Shown here: one piece after another, positions 11,168 through 22,297 of the stretch
Layout: each line of letters opens with the position of its first letter
How positions within the stretch are numbered: position 1 is the stretch's first letter
Source: Gymnopus androsaceus JB14
Taxonomy: Eukaryota; Basidiomycota; Agaricomycetes; Agaricales; Omphalotaceae
Assembly: GCA_009733575.1 (NCBI GenBank)
Contig: ML769736.1
Span: forward strand, 1-64,000
DNA length: 64,000 bases
Direction: 5' to 3'
Notes under the pieces: generated by a model
Databases searched by the model: none
What the model saw: only the letters and a program-made list of their open reading frames with translations
What the model was told of the DNA's origin: nothing
Made by a program: the position numbers and the translations under genes

Positions 11168-11600
11168 TTCTTTCGATGGATTAGGTATGTCCTTTTACCG
11201 CCTTTTGCTTAGCTTTTACTCAGGGTTACTATAGAGAACGATACACCTCAACGTCCTAGTTTATTCAAGGAGGAAATACCTGAATTCGGTGTGTGCTTTG
11301 CTTTCTAAATCCAACATGGACTCATTTTCCACGATTCAAGCAATCTCTACATTGACTACAACGCCATCATCCATAACTGTTCCCAACGTAAATGTTGGCG
11401 ATCCTTACTTTCCTCTATCCAACGTTCACCTTCATCTTCTCCTACGTCAACTACCTTTTCACTGAAATCCCGCACAAGAAGCTCTATTTTTATAGCTGTA
11501 GATGGTGTTGCGTACAGCGTAGTCGTAGCTTCCGCGGGAGGTCGAGGTCGTGTTATCGGATTACAATGTTCCTATTTACGGACCAGGCAGTAAACGCGCA
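11168..11600 (+). pseudogene. XRN1-type 5'-3' exoribonuclease, N-terminal relic
   Basis: Pieces of the conserved XRN N-terminal nuclease block occur in order but in shifting frames: FFRWI at 11168, ERY and EEIPEF at 11232-11285, NLYIDYNAIIHNC at about 11346-11380, FTFIFSYVNYLFTEIPHKKL at about 11424-11485, IAVDGVA at 11490 and QRSRSFR at about 11515. In functional family members these belong to one continuous N-terminal segment with the acidic active site. Introns follow FFRWI (GTATGT at 11185) and EEIPEF (GTGTGTG at about 11286). The order is right but at least three frame changes and loss of the segment after AVDGVA leave only a fragment. Confidence 0.75.
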
Positions 11601-12251
11601 TTCGTCCTATATACATACTACTCTAAATGAAGATGGATAGGTGGGGTTTGCATATCGGTGCTGTACTCTCTACAGCGAATGGCAACCCATGAGCAATGAA
11701 GAATGAAAGAGTCGAATGTCAAGGTGGAAACTGAACGTTTAACGTTGACCCAACAGCACATTATCTAATGGCTAGAAGCCCCAGCAAAGGGCAAATCGTA
11801 CGGTAGAGAAGGAGAACGCGACGCACCGAGCGTACAGTTGAGAAGAAACGCCGCCGTGTGATGACAGGCTGACTTCGAGGTATGAAAGAGATTAAAAGTT
11901 GGCGAAATTGCCACAACAGCCACCGAAGACACCTATAGTACCATGCAATTGGGTTGGCTGCTCAAGAAATGAACACATGAGTGTGAAAAGCAAGATGGTT
12001 GTAAAACGATGAAATTTACAGAATCCTTGATAATGAACAATGTTTCTAATGTGAATGCAATGAGAAAGGCCAGAAAAAGAATACAGATAGAACGTTTGAG
12101 GTGGTAGTGATATCCAAACGCAACAAAAGCAATTGCGACGATAGATGGACAGCAGCTCAAGCATGCTATGAAAGCGGTTGCGAGAGAAGAGAGTATGCAC
12201 TAAATTAGCCGTCAGATCCAACCAAGAGGAAGTTTCAGAGATACGAACCGG
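11601..12251. other. Intergenic stretch, no firm gene
   Basis: A minus-strand frame at 11933-12160 encodes hydrophobic segments and could be a 3' exon of the gene at 12252-12614, but no splice choice that I tested joins the two without a stop. I see nothing else. Confidence 0.4.
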
Positions 12252-12614
12252 TTAAGCACATTCATACCAATTAGGAGCCTTCTGCTTTTCCACCATTCCT
12301 ATAGCCTGATACACCTTCTTCAAATCGTCAGACTTTTCCGACTTTAGCCACTCCGCGTGCGCTTGGTCAATAGCGAGCACAATGCAAGGCCGAATACCAC
12401 ACTTGGTATCAACATATTCAAGCCTTGCTGGGCACACCTCAGCAGCCTGATCAGCTATTTCGACAGCAATTGCATTTCGATAATCCATGTCGTCGTCACC
12501 ATCCACTAGATCGGGTTGCTCCTCTTTTATCTCGATATAAACTGAGGTATTCCGAATGAAACTTGGTGTGAGAGTAATGCCAAACACTGGTGGTTTCGGA
12601 GTAGAGCGACCCAT
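12252..12614 (-). CDS. Small acidic hypothetical protein
   Basis: A 120-codon frame starts at an ATG at 12614 and ends in a stop at 12252. The product is acidic (a DLVDGDDDMDY stretch at about residues 35-45) and has a predicted mixed fold without membrane segments. A GTATGAATG sequence overlapping the end of the frame could be a donor, so the true C-terminus may differ. The upstream region carries an AT-rich segment about 40 bp before the start. No family was recognised, and it may be specific to this lineage. Confidence 0.5.
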   Translation of the reverse strand: MGRSTPKPPVFGITLTPSFIRNTSVYIEIKEEQPDLVDGDDDMDYRNAIAVEIADQAAEVCPARLEYVDTKCGIRPCIVLAIDQAHAEWLKSEKSDDLKKVYQAIGMVEKQKAPNWYECA

Positions 12615-12730
12615 GATTTGAAGGAATGGTTGGGAGGAGTTGGTGAGAGATTATTTAATAAATAGCGCTGAACTGCGCTGAAAAACGATCACATGTGATC
12701 CTTCTCACGTACGCCCCTTCCCGATCTAAG

Positions 12731-13204
12731 CTCTTTTGTTTTCTCAATTGCTTTCTCAATTGTTTGTAGGAAAATGACAAATATAAACTTGATGACAACT
12801 GGAGATAGTATGATGGAACGAGGCCTCAACGAGTCAAGAGCAGTGGACAAGTAGTCACCCACCCAAATTTGCTTTACGCGTTCTTTTCGACAATCTAATA
12901 GAGAATTGATACTGATTCACGACACGCGGTCTCTTCCACTGTTCCCTGACTTGGGTATGCACTATTCATCTATCTAGCTATCTGCTATCTGCTATCTATC
13001 TATCTATCTTTTTTTGCCATATCCGGACAAGAACCTCACTCTCTTTTGTTCTTGTTTATTTTCAGGAAATAAAAATTGGAAACTTGACGGAAAATGGCGT
13101 AGGAACAGCATGATGGAATGAGGCCTCAACGAGTGAACATTATTCCTCGTGTTTATCAGAATAATGATATTGCTTCGCCCTCTTTCATTGTTCTCTGACT
13201 TGGG
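12731..13204. repeat. Tandem duplication of an upstream region
   Basis: Bases 12731-12955 and 13043-13204 share a diverged block that begins CTCTTTTGTT, includes ATGATGGAAYGAGGCCTCAACGAGT and ends GTTCYCTGACTTGGG. A CTAT microsatellite separates the copies (about 12968-13010). The second copy lies immediately before the TATA box of the gene at 13255, so the duplication concerns promoter-proximal DNA. Confidence 0.8.
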
Positions 13205-13206
13205 CC

Positions 13207-13215
13207 TATATAAAG
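13207..13215 (+). promoter_or_regulatory. TATA box of the gene at 13255
   Basis: TATATAAAG lies 40 bp before the chosen start codon at 13255. This spacing fits a short 5' leader and supports 13255 rather than the in-frame position 13228 as the start. Confidence 0.5.
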
Positions 13216-13254
13216 TGTCTCGCCTGATTGAACCCTCCTAAAGCTTCATTCACG

Positions 13255-14451
13255 ATGGCGCCACGCTCCGCTCCAATCATCTCCCCTCGTGCCGTTACTC
13301 GCTCTCATACTCACCTTCATCCACCATACAGAACTACGGAGAAACTCCAGAGAGGACTCTCTGCAGCGCAGTCGCTCAAATACAACCCTAGAAACCACGA
13401 GAATAACTGGCATGCCGTCTGGGGCCTTGTTCTCGCGGACTTGACCGAATACTATACTAACCTTCTCCCGCAGTTGCAATACGCACAATGGCGGGCCAAG
13501 GAAGGCGTTTATGACTCTATGACCCACGCGAATGTCACCGTTCCCTCTGACAATATGAGCGACGAGGATGCTTTGTCCGAGGCAAACTCTGACGAAGAGC
13601 GGGGGACGGCAAAGACGGCATTGAATGCTACAGTGGACGACGACGACGAAGATGATGACGAACCTGTATTAAACAGCCCTTCCCGCCTCGCTGCTACGAC
13701 TCGTACGCTTCGCGCTCGACTGCTCCGAGGAGGTGATGACATCGATGACGATGCACCTGAAACTCCTTCCTTGCCTGCGGGCAGAAACTTGAATGTGGAG
13801 GCTTTGTTGGCTTCTACTTCGTCTAACAAGACAGTCATTGCTCCCATGGACGATGATTACCCCGACCTTGCGATCCTTCACACTATCGCCATACTACTCA
13901 AAAAGCCGAGGGGTAAACAGATCACCAAAAATAGTATCCGGTATTCGAAACGATGTGGGTTTCAAACCGTGCATCAGTGCCCTGCTCTCTTAGGAGAAAT
14001 GAAAACTAATGTCTCCCGAACTAAAGAGATAGAGTTCTTGATCAACGGTGAGGTTGAAAACAACGACGCCGCAATTAGACAGTAAGTACTGTTCTTAGTC
14101 TAAGCAGCACTAGCGATTTATGATTTGGATAGAAAATTGCTCATTGCCAAGCTACAAATGGCAAAGTATTTGTACACCTTTTTCAAGCGGTATCCTAAAC
14201 TCGAGGAGGTCATCACGCTAGTTACTGCTGGTCCATATTGGCAGTGCATCCTTTTCAAAAAGAATGATCTGCCGAAGTGGGATAAAAATCGCGATCGATT
14301 CGAAGGGGTACGTCAAGTCCGAGTTGCACACGAGATTGCATACTTGAAACTATTTGGGAAGAAGTTCTATGAACTTGGATCTGATGAGTCTGATAAGGCG
14401 TTGACAAGAATTAGAGATAATTACCTTCATCAGCTGTCTACCGAGAATTGA
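13255..14451 (+). CDS. Hypothetical protein with acidic linker, two exons
   Basis: Exon 1 (13255-14081) and exon 2 (14133-14451) join across a 51-bp intron (GTAAGT..GATAG) in frame, giving 381 residues. The N-terminal third is basic and Ser/Pro-containing, residues about 85-140 are dominated by Asp and Glu (including DDDDEDDDE), and the C-terminal exon is a compact mixed region with LLIAKLQMAKYLYTFFKRYP and a terminal amphipathic helix. There is no signal peptide or membrane segment. A TATA box sits 40 bp upstream. I do not recognise the family; the acidic linker and basic flanks would suit a nuclear protein, which is only an inference. Confidence 0.75.
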
Positions 14452-14720
14452 ATGGCTGGCGGGACGGAAGGACTTGGTATATAAACACATTGCACCGATC
14501 GTCTGTTGCCTAGAGAGACTAAGGACTTAGGGCAAAGAACATGATATGATACTTATGGTCCTTGCTCGCATTCGTACATTGTATATTTTATTTATTCAAG
14601 TACCAACAAATTATGATCCATGCAAGCTCGATGCTCAAGAATATGGGTGATGGTTATAAGTTATGTATCATACAAGACAACTATCGAAGTGCCCAGAGAG
14701 ATCTGTAGTTTTTACATTAT

Positions 14721-15913
14721 TCAACTTGAAACCTTCCGACGCCTAGCTACATTCAATCCCTTCTTCTTTACAGGCACTGCATCTCGAACAAAGACCTCCT
14801 CCTCATCAGAGCTACCATATACGTAGCGCATACGTTTAATTGGCTCTCCCCTGCGTCAGGTTCCTCCTGCTCTGATGGACCGCTGGGTATAGCATTAGGA
14901 TCGAGCGCAGAGGCCGCAGACTCCCTCAATTTCCTCGTAGATTTCGATTTCCCAGATTTAGTAGCCTTGGATTTGGATTTGACCGTAGTTTTTCTAGTCG
15001 ATGCCTTCTTGCTCCGAGTCTGCGATTTCTTCTTCTTGGAACTCTCCTCCCATTCACTTCCATCATCGCTATCGACCTCCACTACAGCACTGAGATCGGG
15101 CTCAGCTTCCTCTTCTTCCTTGATATTTGTTAATCCGCTACCGGCGTCGTGTTTTCGGATGGACTGGGAAGACTGAAAACGAGTATGCGAGTGGGTGGCC
15201 CGCTTAGTATTTATTTCTTTGTGCGAAGAAGGCTCTACCGAACTTGCTCGGTCAACTTCCCCAAGTGCACCGGCGACTTCATCCACCTCCATTTGGTCAT
15301 CAAGATCTGTGTCGTGTTCAACGAACACAGGAGGAGCAGGAGCGGAGACAGTTGTAATGGAAGGTGGCGATGGGGGTGTTTGGATGGCTGATAGGGCTAT
15401 AGCCTGAGGAGAAGCAATGGCAGGAACGAGAGGAGAAAGGGGCTCCAAGCGCGGAACGCCTGAAGAAGACAAGGACGATGAGCCGGAGCCACTCGCTTCA
15501 TTGGACTCCATTCGATCCAATTTTGCACAGACGGATGCAGGTACCTCCCATTGTCCTTCATCCTCAGGCTCAAGCTGATCCAGTTGATCTTGACTAGCGT
15601 CCGAAACCGAATGGGAAACAATAGCTGGAGCCTTCCCTTTTCCTTTATCGTCCTTCCTCTTCTTCGTAATAATCTCCTGCAGTTCCAACTCCTGGCTTGA
15701 ATGCCCCTCCTCCGCAACTTCATCATCGTCCAGAGTGAGCTTGCGTTTATTCCAACTCTTCTTTGATGATTTGTCGGGATCCTGAGATGTCAAAGACGCC
15801 GTTCCAACACCAGAAGCGCTCCCTGTCGACGCAGAGCCCGCCGAGGACGACCTGGAGGACAACCAAGATGATGCAAAGTTCGATTTTGCTCCATGTCTCT
15901 TCACCTTCGGCAC
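14721..15913 (-). CDS. Ser/Lys/Glu-rich low-complexity protein, 5' end unresolved
   Basis: The main exon (14922-15913) and a last exon (14721-14850) join over a 71-bp intron with a GTCTGC donor and a GACGCAG acceptor. Splicing changes the C-terminus to a well-formed end containing IKRMRYVYGSSDEEEVFV and a basic tail, which argues that the intron is real. The protein is disordered, with repeated acidic clusters and a Lys/Ser/Thr-rich basic tract (about residues 285-325), as in chromatin-associated proteins. No ATG begins this frame: upstream of 15913 it continues through SGFK to a TAA at 15932-15934, beyond which more coding-like sequence (SIEHAIATNTALPSSPKR) lies in the same frame. The gene therefore either has an unresolved 5' intron or carries a nonsense codon. 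Confidence 0.5.
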
Positions 15914-16257
15914 CTTGAATCCGGAAGGAGTTTAAGTAGTGCGTTTTGGCGAAGAAGGAAGAGCAGTATTTGTGGCAATAGCGTGTTCAATGGAAGTAAT
16001 TCTATTGAAACATGATATAATCAGTACATGTCTGAAAGGTAGAGATTAGAAGAAAACATGTAGAGGGGATGAATGAGTGTGGGGCGAAAAGAAAGTCGTA
16101 GATAGTATAGGATGTTGTTGTTGTACGATGAAAGCAAAAGAGTATCGCTCTAAAGCGTAATGAGGGTATCCAATTGAGCATGAAATTGAAAGAAATCGGT
16201 TATTCTACAGTAAAAAAAAAGTCCAAGCAAAGGTCGGAGCACTAGTGCGAGCATGGT
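15914..16257. other. Spacer with 5' coding-like segment of the neighbouring gene
   Basis: About 90 bp next to 15934 read on the minus strand as a continuation of the gene at 14721-15913, interrupted by TAA at 15932-15934, and preceded by a TTTCAATAG acceptor-like sequence near 16004. The rest (about 16010-16257) shows no exon. Confidence 0.4.
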
Positions 16258-19200
16258 TCAAGACTCTGCCAGAGACTGCGCTCTTCCACGCGCCGTCGAT
16301 GACAAAAAGCTTAAGGTTGGTTTCCTCAGGTTTGAGGTAGGACTCGCAGGGCTAAATTTCCCCACTAAGCTCTTGCTCGGCGGTGTTCTGAACTCCTGCT
16401 CCACTCGTGGTGAGCCCGAACCATCCTCTGTGCCAGTATTCGGAATCACTGTTTTGGTTCGCACGGAAGACCGTGCAATACTGCTAGACTGTGACCAAAT
16501 TGGACGAGTTACAGGAAACGACAGCGGTGACACCGGGGTAGGCGGTAATCCCAACGGCGGAGGAAGAGACTCTGTCTTTACGTTGAGCTGAGCCGGTTTC
16601 AAAACTGGAGTGGTGCGGCTGTGTATGGAAGAATACGAGGACCTGGAGGATATCACAGGTCTCTGCGTCCCAAGAGGGGAAGACTCAGAGTCGAGTGCAT
16701 GGGCCGTGGACCGTAGGCTGGAAGAGAAGCTCTTCTTGGTAGGACTGGCAGAAGCGGGAGGTGTATAAGGGGTCGCTGTTTTTGCATTTGAAATCGTTCG
16801 AAGGCGCACACAGACCGGTGGAATCAGAGACTGCGATTGAAGTGGAAAATGAACTTCTTCCTCCATACCCGTTTTCTTCCTAGCCCTACCCGCACGCGCC
16901 GTAGGAGTAGCTTTACTCGGAGTCGAAGGCTCGAGTACAGCTTGAGCAGAGACGGCTGCACGGGAACGGGAATCCGGTCGTGAAAGCGAAATGGAATTCA
17001 AACGCGATGTTGGGCGTAAACATATCAGGTTGTCCACTACTTGAGTGCGACTCCCTGCGAGTGAAAGATGCGACTCATGCCGCTGTGACTGTCATCTCGA
17101 GCTTGAGGAAGCACGATCCAACTGGTCGAGATACCCCGCGCACAAGAATCCACATAAAAATGACATCGTCAAGGAGCTATTACCAGTCCCGGATGATGAA
17201 GGGCCAGTGGATAGAGAAGCAGAAGAGGGAGAGGAGGGAGTAGGCAAGCTCGAAGATAAAGATACGGATAAGGATAAGGATAAAGGTGAAGGAACAGAAA
17301 CTGAAGAAGCATGTCTAGATTCAGGTTTAGGTCGATGTCTATAACCATAGGGAATCGGAGAATGGCTTGAATTAAATGTAGCAGTAGCATCAGAAATAGA
17401 AATAGAACTCGAAGAAGAATGCAGGGAATGCAACAGAGGAACAGGGAGTGATCGTGGCCTCTCCGGTGAGAAGAATCTAATACGTACCTATGTTTCAACT
17501 GGCCGTTTAATGCCGTTACAAAAGAAACAGCGCGTTGATAAAACGCTAGTGCTTGAGGAAGTTCGTTCCTATTAAAAGCAATTTCAGAATAGGAAGAAAT
17601 GAAAAAGGTAGCAAAAACACATACCTATCCTGCGCTCGTTTTGCCTGCAATAACCATGCGCGAGCTGTTTGCTTATCATCAGCGCTGGCAGATGATGAAC
17701 TTGCTGCACTGGCGGGACTACTATTCCTAGTAGGAGTAGATGCGGTCTCACTACTAATCAATTGCCACTTGGTGGCTGGTTCCTGGGACTTCGCATTCAC
17801 ATTCCGCGCGCGCTTTGGTGTTGAAGTGGTAGCGGGAGCGTCAGACGAGGTGGATTTCGCTGCAGAGGTTGAGCCGGAAGTTGATGACCGACGAGCAGCA
17901 GGACGGCCGTCGGCTGTGGAAGTAGAACTACGCATAGCAATAGGAGCAGGCACAGGAGATTGCGAGTTTGCTGGCGGGGCCGAAGTAGATGCAGATGCAG
18001 CCCTTGAAATGCGTGACGGGGACGTGGATGCTGACGAAGACGCAGATATCAAAGTCGTTGTCTCTATCCCTGCAACCATACCCATATCCCCATCCATATC
18101 CCCATCATCAATGAGCTGATCGACCTCCTCTTGCTCTAGGACTTGCCAACCCCCAGGCGGTCCTTCCGGGACCACATCAAGATCCATACCGTCAATGACT
18201 TGCTTGGGTTTCGATAAAATCTCCTCCTCTTCAACTTCCCTCGGTGCCTCGACCTCTGTCTTAACCCTATCCGACTCCTGATGCGTCCCGGAGACGCGTA
18301 CCACATCCTCGCCGTTATTGCCATCCTCCCACTCAGGATCGGTCAGAAAATCGATTTCCTCATCATCCGCATCGGCTCTAACTTTCTTGTACTCCTGCTG
18401 GTCATGGCTGTCACGTCTGGCATCTCGAACTTGCTCGTCACCGCCAACAAAAGTGTCCACTCTAGTATTGGCGCGCGACAAGTCAGACTCATCCTCCTCC
18501 TCCTCCTTCACTTCAGCAACCTTCTCCTTCATGACTTTCTTGAACGTCAACAGTCGGGCGTGTTTTGGGGGGCGGTAGTGCTGGATTTGGTTCGAATTTT
18601 GCGCTAAGGATTCCACGGCTTCGGATGGAGAGGAGGGAGATGAGTTGCGCCTGCGCGGCAACGAATCGCTTTCCTGTTTAAAAGAAGTATGAGAACGAAA
18701 ACAAAGACAGGAGAATATCGATAACACGTACCACATCCAAATCCGGGACCAGGGCCTCTTGTTTAGCCTTCCGCTTGTCCTGCTGCTCCTGCTGCTCTTC
18801 CTCTTTAACCAATCCTAGCCCCCGCCCTCGTTCCTCTTCACGAATCTCCACAAGCCTCCGCTCGACGTCATCTTGGACCATTTTGGAAATCTACAAGTAT
18901 CATCAATCGAGGATTAGTTATGGTTACTCAGAAAAGGAGGCAGAAAGGCGAGAACGACACCAGGCGGAAAAAATTCTTTGATACCCACCCTCTCCTGCAT
19001 CTGTTCTTCTGTCGTCACGAATCCTGCACCTACGCCTAGTCCTAGTCCTGCACCTCCTAACGACACCTGCTGTTGCTCCGGAGCCATCGACATCGACATC
19101 CGTCCAGTCCTATTCACTGCCGGAGCTGGAACTGGGATCAAGGACGCCCTCCGAGCGCGTGTCCGTTTACTCGGCGATGTATGAGGCCGCGCTGCGCGAG

Positions 19201-19327
19201 ACATAGTAGCAAGATGACGGGGATGTTTGGGTGAATGAGAGGAGTCCCCGGGTTCAACCTTGACACCAAGCTCCAGTTCAATCTTGTTTAACGATGTCGA
19301 TGATGAGAAGAGTGTCTTGTCGGTGGT
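16258..19327 (-). CDS. Multi-exon Ser/Pro-rich protein with coiled-coil and helical-hairpin segments
   Basis: Four exons fit well: 18989-19327, 18732-18890, 17625-18673 and 17488-17568, joined by introns of 98, 58 and 56 bp. They encode a basic N-terminal region (TSPSKRTRARRASLIPVP), a charged coiled-coil (EERGRGLGLVKEEEQQEQQ), an acidic disordered stretch and a helical segment (ARAWLLQAKRAQDRNELPQA continuing to QRAVSFV) that looks like a MIT or TPR-type hairpin. Ser/Pro-rich exons continue to a stop at 16258, but an in-frame stop near 17095 means one more intron whose ends I could not fix. A preceding exon ends at 19378 (GEIGLGDNSELC) after a 50-bp intron; its start was not found. Family not recognised. 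The helical-hairpin reading is an inference. Confidence 0.5.
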
Positions 19328-19377
19328 CTGAAAAAGAGTATGAGATACAGTAGTGTCGTTATTATCTGAACAGGTAC

Positions 19378-20295
19378 GCACAATTCCGAGTTATCACCCA
19401 AACCAATTTCTCCGCTCACTCCATCCCGTCTACGCAAGCTCGATAATTGCGTCTTTGAATCGGAATATCAGATCCTTTCGTCCCTCTTTTCACCTCCACC
19501 TCTGAACTTGATGATGGATTAGGAACAGGAACGCAGAACTGGGACTAGTCGTTAGCGCAAGTATAGAGAGCAGCCAAGTTGAACGGTTAGTAGTGAAGAA
19601 GAAAACATTTCGTAGAAAAAAGAGTCCAACAATAAAGTGTTTGATACCGAATTGCGCGCGACGCCAGAAAACGAATGTGAATTAACTTCAAGCACAAGGT
19701 GATGAAGGTAGAAAATCCTAGCTTCAGAAAAATAAAGAGCAGGGAAAGCAAAGAATGAAGGAAAGGGAGAGGGGGAGAAGAATAGATCCAGCTGGTCCAA
19801 AGTACTGCGGTTGAATTTTGAAACCGCTATGTTTGCCTGTTGGTTGGGAATGAATCAGATGAAATCCGTGATAACAAAGACTGGCATAACTGGGACGGAC
19901 CTGAGCACAAAAATAGATACGTGGCGTTTGGAAGGCTCGAAGATCACTTTGAAGGATGACGGAGAGCTACAAAACTCAAGTAGGGGTGCTCGGGACAGAA
20001 GCAGATTGTGCTATATCTAAGGTCTGGCAGTAAAAGGACGCTCGACGCAAGTAACCACGAGGACCAGTACTAGCGCCATTGACCACTGGCTACGATCCGT
20101 GGTTATGGTGTATCTGTCGGACCCAGCTCTGAGTAATACAATGGTCAAGACTGATACCATACGTCGTGGCTAGTTTTAGAGGACGGACAAGCGCTGCCGC
20201 TGCTGCGTGTTGAACACGTCGAAACCGAGTCTATAGGAGAAGGAAAAAGGTAGCGTTCATTATTCATGGTATAGTAAACTGACAACATGCATCCA
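19378..20295. other. Upstream exon fragment of the 16.3-19.3 kb gene and spacer
   Basis: On the minus strand about 60 bp ending at 19378 read as an exon joined to the gene below. Beyond about 19560 no exon is convincing. The remaining part to 20295 shows nothing that I can support. Confidence 0.45.
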
Positions 20296-20901
20296 TCAAT
20301 AGGCCCTGATACCAGGTGCGGATAACGGTGGTTCATTTGCGATCGCAAGGTCCTCCGCTCTCTCATCTAAAGCACGCTTCTCCCTCTCCTGCTTATCCCG
20401 AACGACCCACGTCAGAGGAAACCGATGCCACTCCGGTATGGCTTTCTCATCCACACCAAACGCTGATCTCGCCGCTTCAATGATTGCCTCCGATGTGTGA
20501 CCAGGGTGAGGGCGATTCCATAGGGCGACTAAATAATAGTTCCCATCCATTGCAAGGATGGCGGTGGGTGCCAGTTCGTAACTATAGTCAAAGTCAATCA
20601 TGTAGCTGGTGAGTACAATGATGAATGAACGCACCTAAAGGGACCTTTCCACCGTTCAGAAATGGCATCTCTGTGCTCACCATGAACAGTAGATACGCCA
20701 CCCAAATTTTTGCTGAGTTGATACCGAGAGCAAACCCAAGCGAGCCCATACAAGGGTGTTCTTCTTTCTTTGACTATACTACGATCACGAGGTGGAGGTT
20801 TGTCGAGAGGAAGACGGCGAGGGAATCTAAAAAAACCGCTGTAAGTGATCATATCGATATAGAGCAGATCCAGGAAGACTGACTGACATTTCAGTCAACA
20901 T
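20296..20901 (-). CDS. Hypothetical protein of 163 residues, three exons
   Basis: Exons 20888-20901, 20635-20826 and 20296-20581 join in frame across introns of 61 and 53 bp and total 492 nt. The very short first exon (MLTE plus two bases) explains the start that a single-exon reading would place in an intron. The product is basic at its N-terminus (IFPRRLPLDKPPPRDR), then has a compact mixed alpha/beta part (ILAMDGNYYLVALWNRPHPG) and a charged C-terminal helix (VRDKQEREKRALDERAEDL). There is no signal peptide. It is transcribed away from the gene at 21077, 175 bp away, so the two probably share a promoter region. Family unknown. Confidence 0.65.
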
Positions 20902-21076
20902 GATGGGCAAAGTTCGGTTGGATTATGGACCAGGTTGCACACGTGACTGGTAGCACCATGTCCCGAGACCAAAGTTGCCTGTGCCGCATCAAGATAAGCC
21001 TCGGACCTGCCGGCGTTCAATTCTTGGACCGTGTAATAAAATCTTCCTTCCTTCCTTCCAACCATTGTCATCGATA
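20902..21076. promoter_or_regulatory. Shared intergenic region of a divergent gene pair
   Basis: Only 175 bp separate the start codons at 20901 (minus) and 21077 (plus). The region must hold both leaders and promoters. A CTTCC tandem run (about 21047-21059) is the only distinctive sequence; no TATA box was found. Confidence 0.5.
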
Positions 21077-22297
21077 ATGGGCAACGTAGCCTCAATCTCA
21101 TTCAACAAATATCGCTTTTTGGGAGAGGTTATCACTCAGTCCACTAGGATTGACTCGCGACATCTTGAACATTTCACGTACGCATTTTGGAACGGAGAAC
21201 TAGCAAACCTAATCCTTAACGGTGATCTTCATTCAACACTGCTCGGTCCTCAGTTCCCAATCTGGGTTTCACCCAAGGAAGAGAGAGCCCGGATATTGGA
21301 CCCAGACACCTCTTGGGTATCAGGGGCATCAGAACCAGATGGCGAAGCTCGAGGTGTTTACGTCGACTTTGCTCTTGTCATGCCCATTGTGCAGCCGAGG
21401 AGTCTCAAAGTACTTGGAAAGTTGATGAAGAAGGTACAAGGGAAGAATCTGCGAGATGTCCTTGCGGACATCCTGCCTAAAGAATTTGACATAGTTGGTC
21501 CCCAGTGTTTCTGGGTGTCCGGTTTCGAAGCACCAGTTCTTGTAGAACTCAAGCCAGGCCCTCCTCGTCATCCAAAGGATGCCCAAAGTTACCTGTCGGC
21601 TTTGGAAACGATTTTAGATGAGGCAGAGGCCCAGGTAGAAGAGCAAGCACTATGCTTGTTTTGTTCATGGCGCTTTGCCACCCAAAACAAGGTGGTCCTG
21701 ATTGCTGGAGCAGGGTGGTACTATCGCATAAAGGTTGTCACACGGGAGTGGGCAGTGAAGAAATTGGATGGTTGCCCATACACCACTGTACGGCTGAAAA
21801 CCATGAAGCGAGGGCAGGATGAGAAGAATGAGGATGAAGTAGATGAGCATGAAGATCTGGGAGAAGATAGTGAATGTGAGAATGAAGAAAAGGAAGAGGA
21901 GTTGTATGGTGATCCAGTGAATGCTGCTCAGAGACAACAGCAAATAAATGAGGAGCGGATGCGGCGCCATGAAAGGTACAATGAAAGCCGCCGAAAGTAC
22001 CTTGCCACTGTGTCAAAAAAGCCTAACTACACTGATCGCAGTGCACCCCTTTTTCCTGCTGCAGACCTAGACCGCATTTATGCTACACTACCATTTGTTC
22101 AAAAGGCACCAAAAGCCTTCTTTGAGCATGGGTCAGTTGCGTCGTTCTTTGTTGATGACAGTATTGCATCTCATTGGTCTCAAACATTCGTTCTGGGTGA
22201 AGAGAAGTCCAATGAAGTTATGAAACAGGTAAAGGTGTTTATGAAAACAATGGAGGCAAGGGAAGATACTCGGAGAAGCAGTGTTCACTTTGAATAA
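21077..22297 (+). CDS. Predicted PD-(D/E)XK-like protein of 406 residues
   Basis: The frame from the ATG at 21077 is uninterrupted and encodes 406 residues; the apparent upstream extension lacks an ATG. The start MGNVAS matches the N-myristoylation pattern (Gly2, Ser6), so membrane attachment is possible. Residues 95-102 (YVDFALVM, Asp97) and 153-160 (PVLVELKP, Glu157 and Lys159), followed by a helix with Gln187/Gln190 and a strand pair (LCLFCSW, KVVLIAGAGW), follow the order of the PD-(D/E)XK nuclease core. This is a fold prediction from pattern, not a recognised family match. Residues about 265-300 form an acidic linker, followed by a charged coiled-coil (QRQQQINEERMRRHERY). It is divergently arranged with the gene ending at 20901. 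Confidence 0.65.
   Translation: MGNVASISFNKYRFLGEVITQSTRIDSRHLEHFTYAFWNGELANLILNGDLHSTLLGPQFPIWVSPKEERARILDPDTSWVSGASEPDGEARGVYVDFALVMPIVQPRSLKVLGKLMKKVQGKNLRDVLADILPKEFDIVGPQCFWVSGFEAPVLVELKPGPPRHPKDAQSYLSALETILDEAEAQVEEQALCLFCSWRFATQNKVVLIAGAGWYYRIKVVTREWAVKKLDGCPYTTVRLKTMKRGQDEKNEDEVDEHEDLGEDSECENEEKEEELYGDPVNAAQRQQQINEERMRRHERYNESRRKYLATVSKKPNYTDRSAPLFPAADLDRIYATLPFVQKAPKAFFEHGSVASFFVDDSIASHWSQTFVLGEEKSNEVMKQVKVFMKTMEAREDTRRSSVHFE

Noticed and set aside
17553..18119. Plus-strand frame of 188 codons
   Set aside because: It is antisense to a well-spliced exon of the minus-strand gene at 16.3-19.3 kb.
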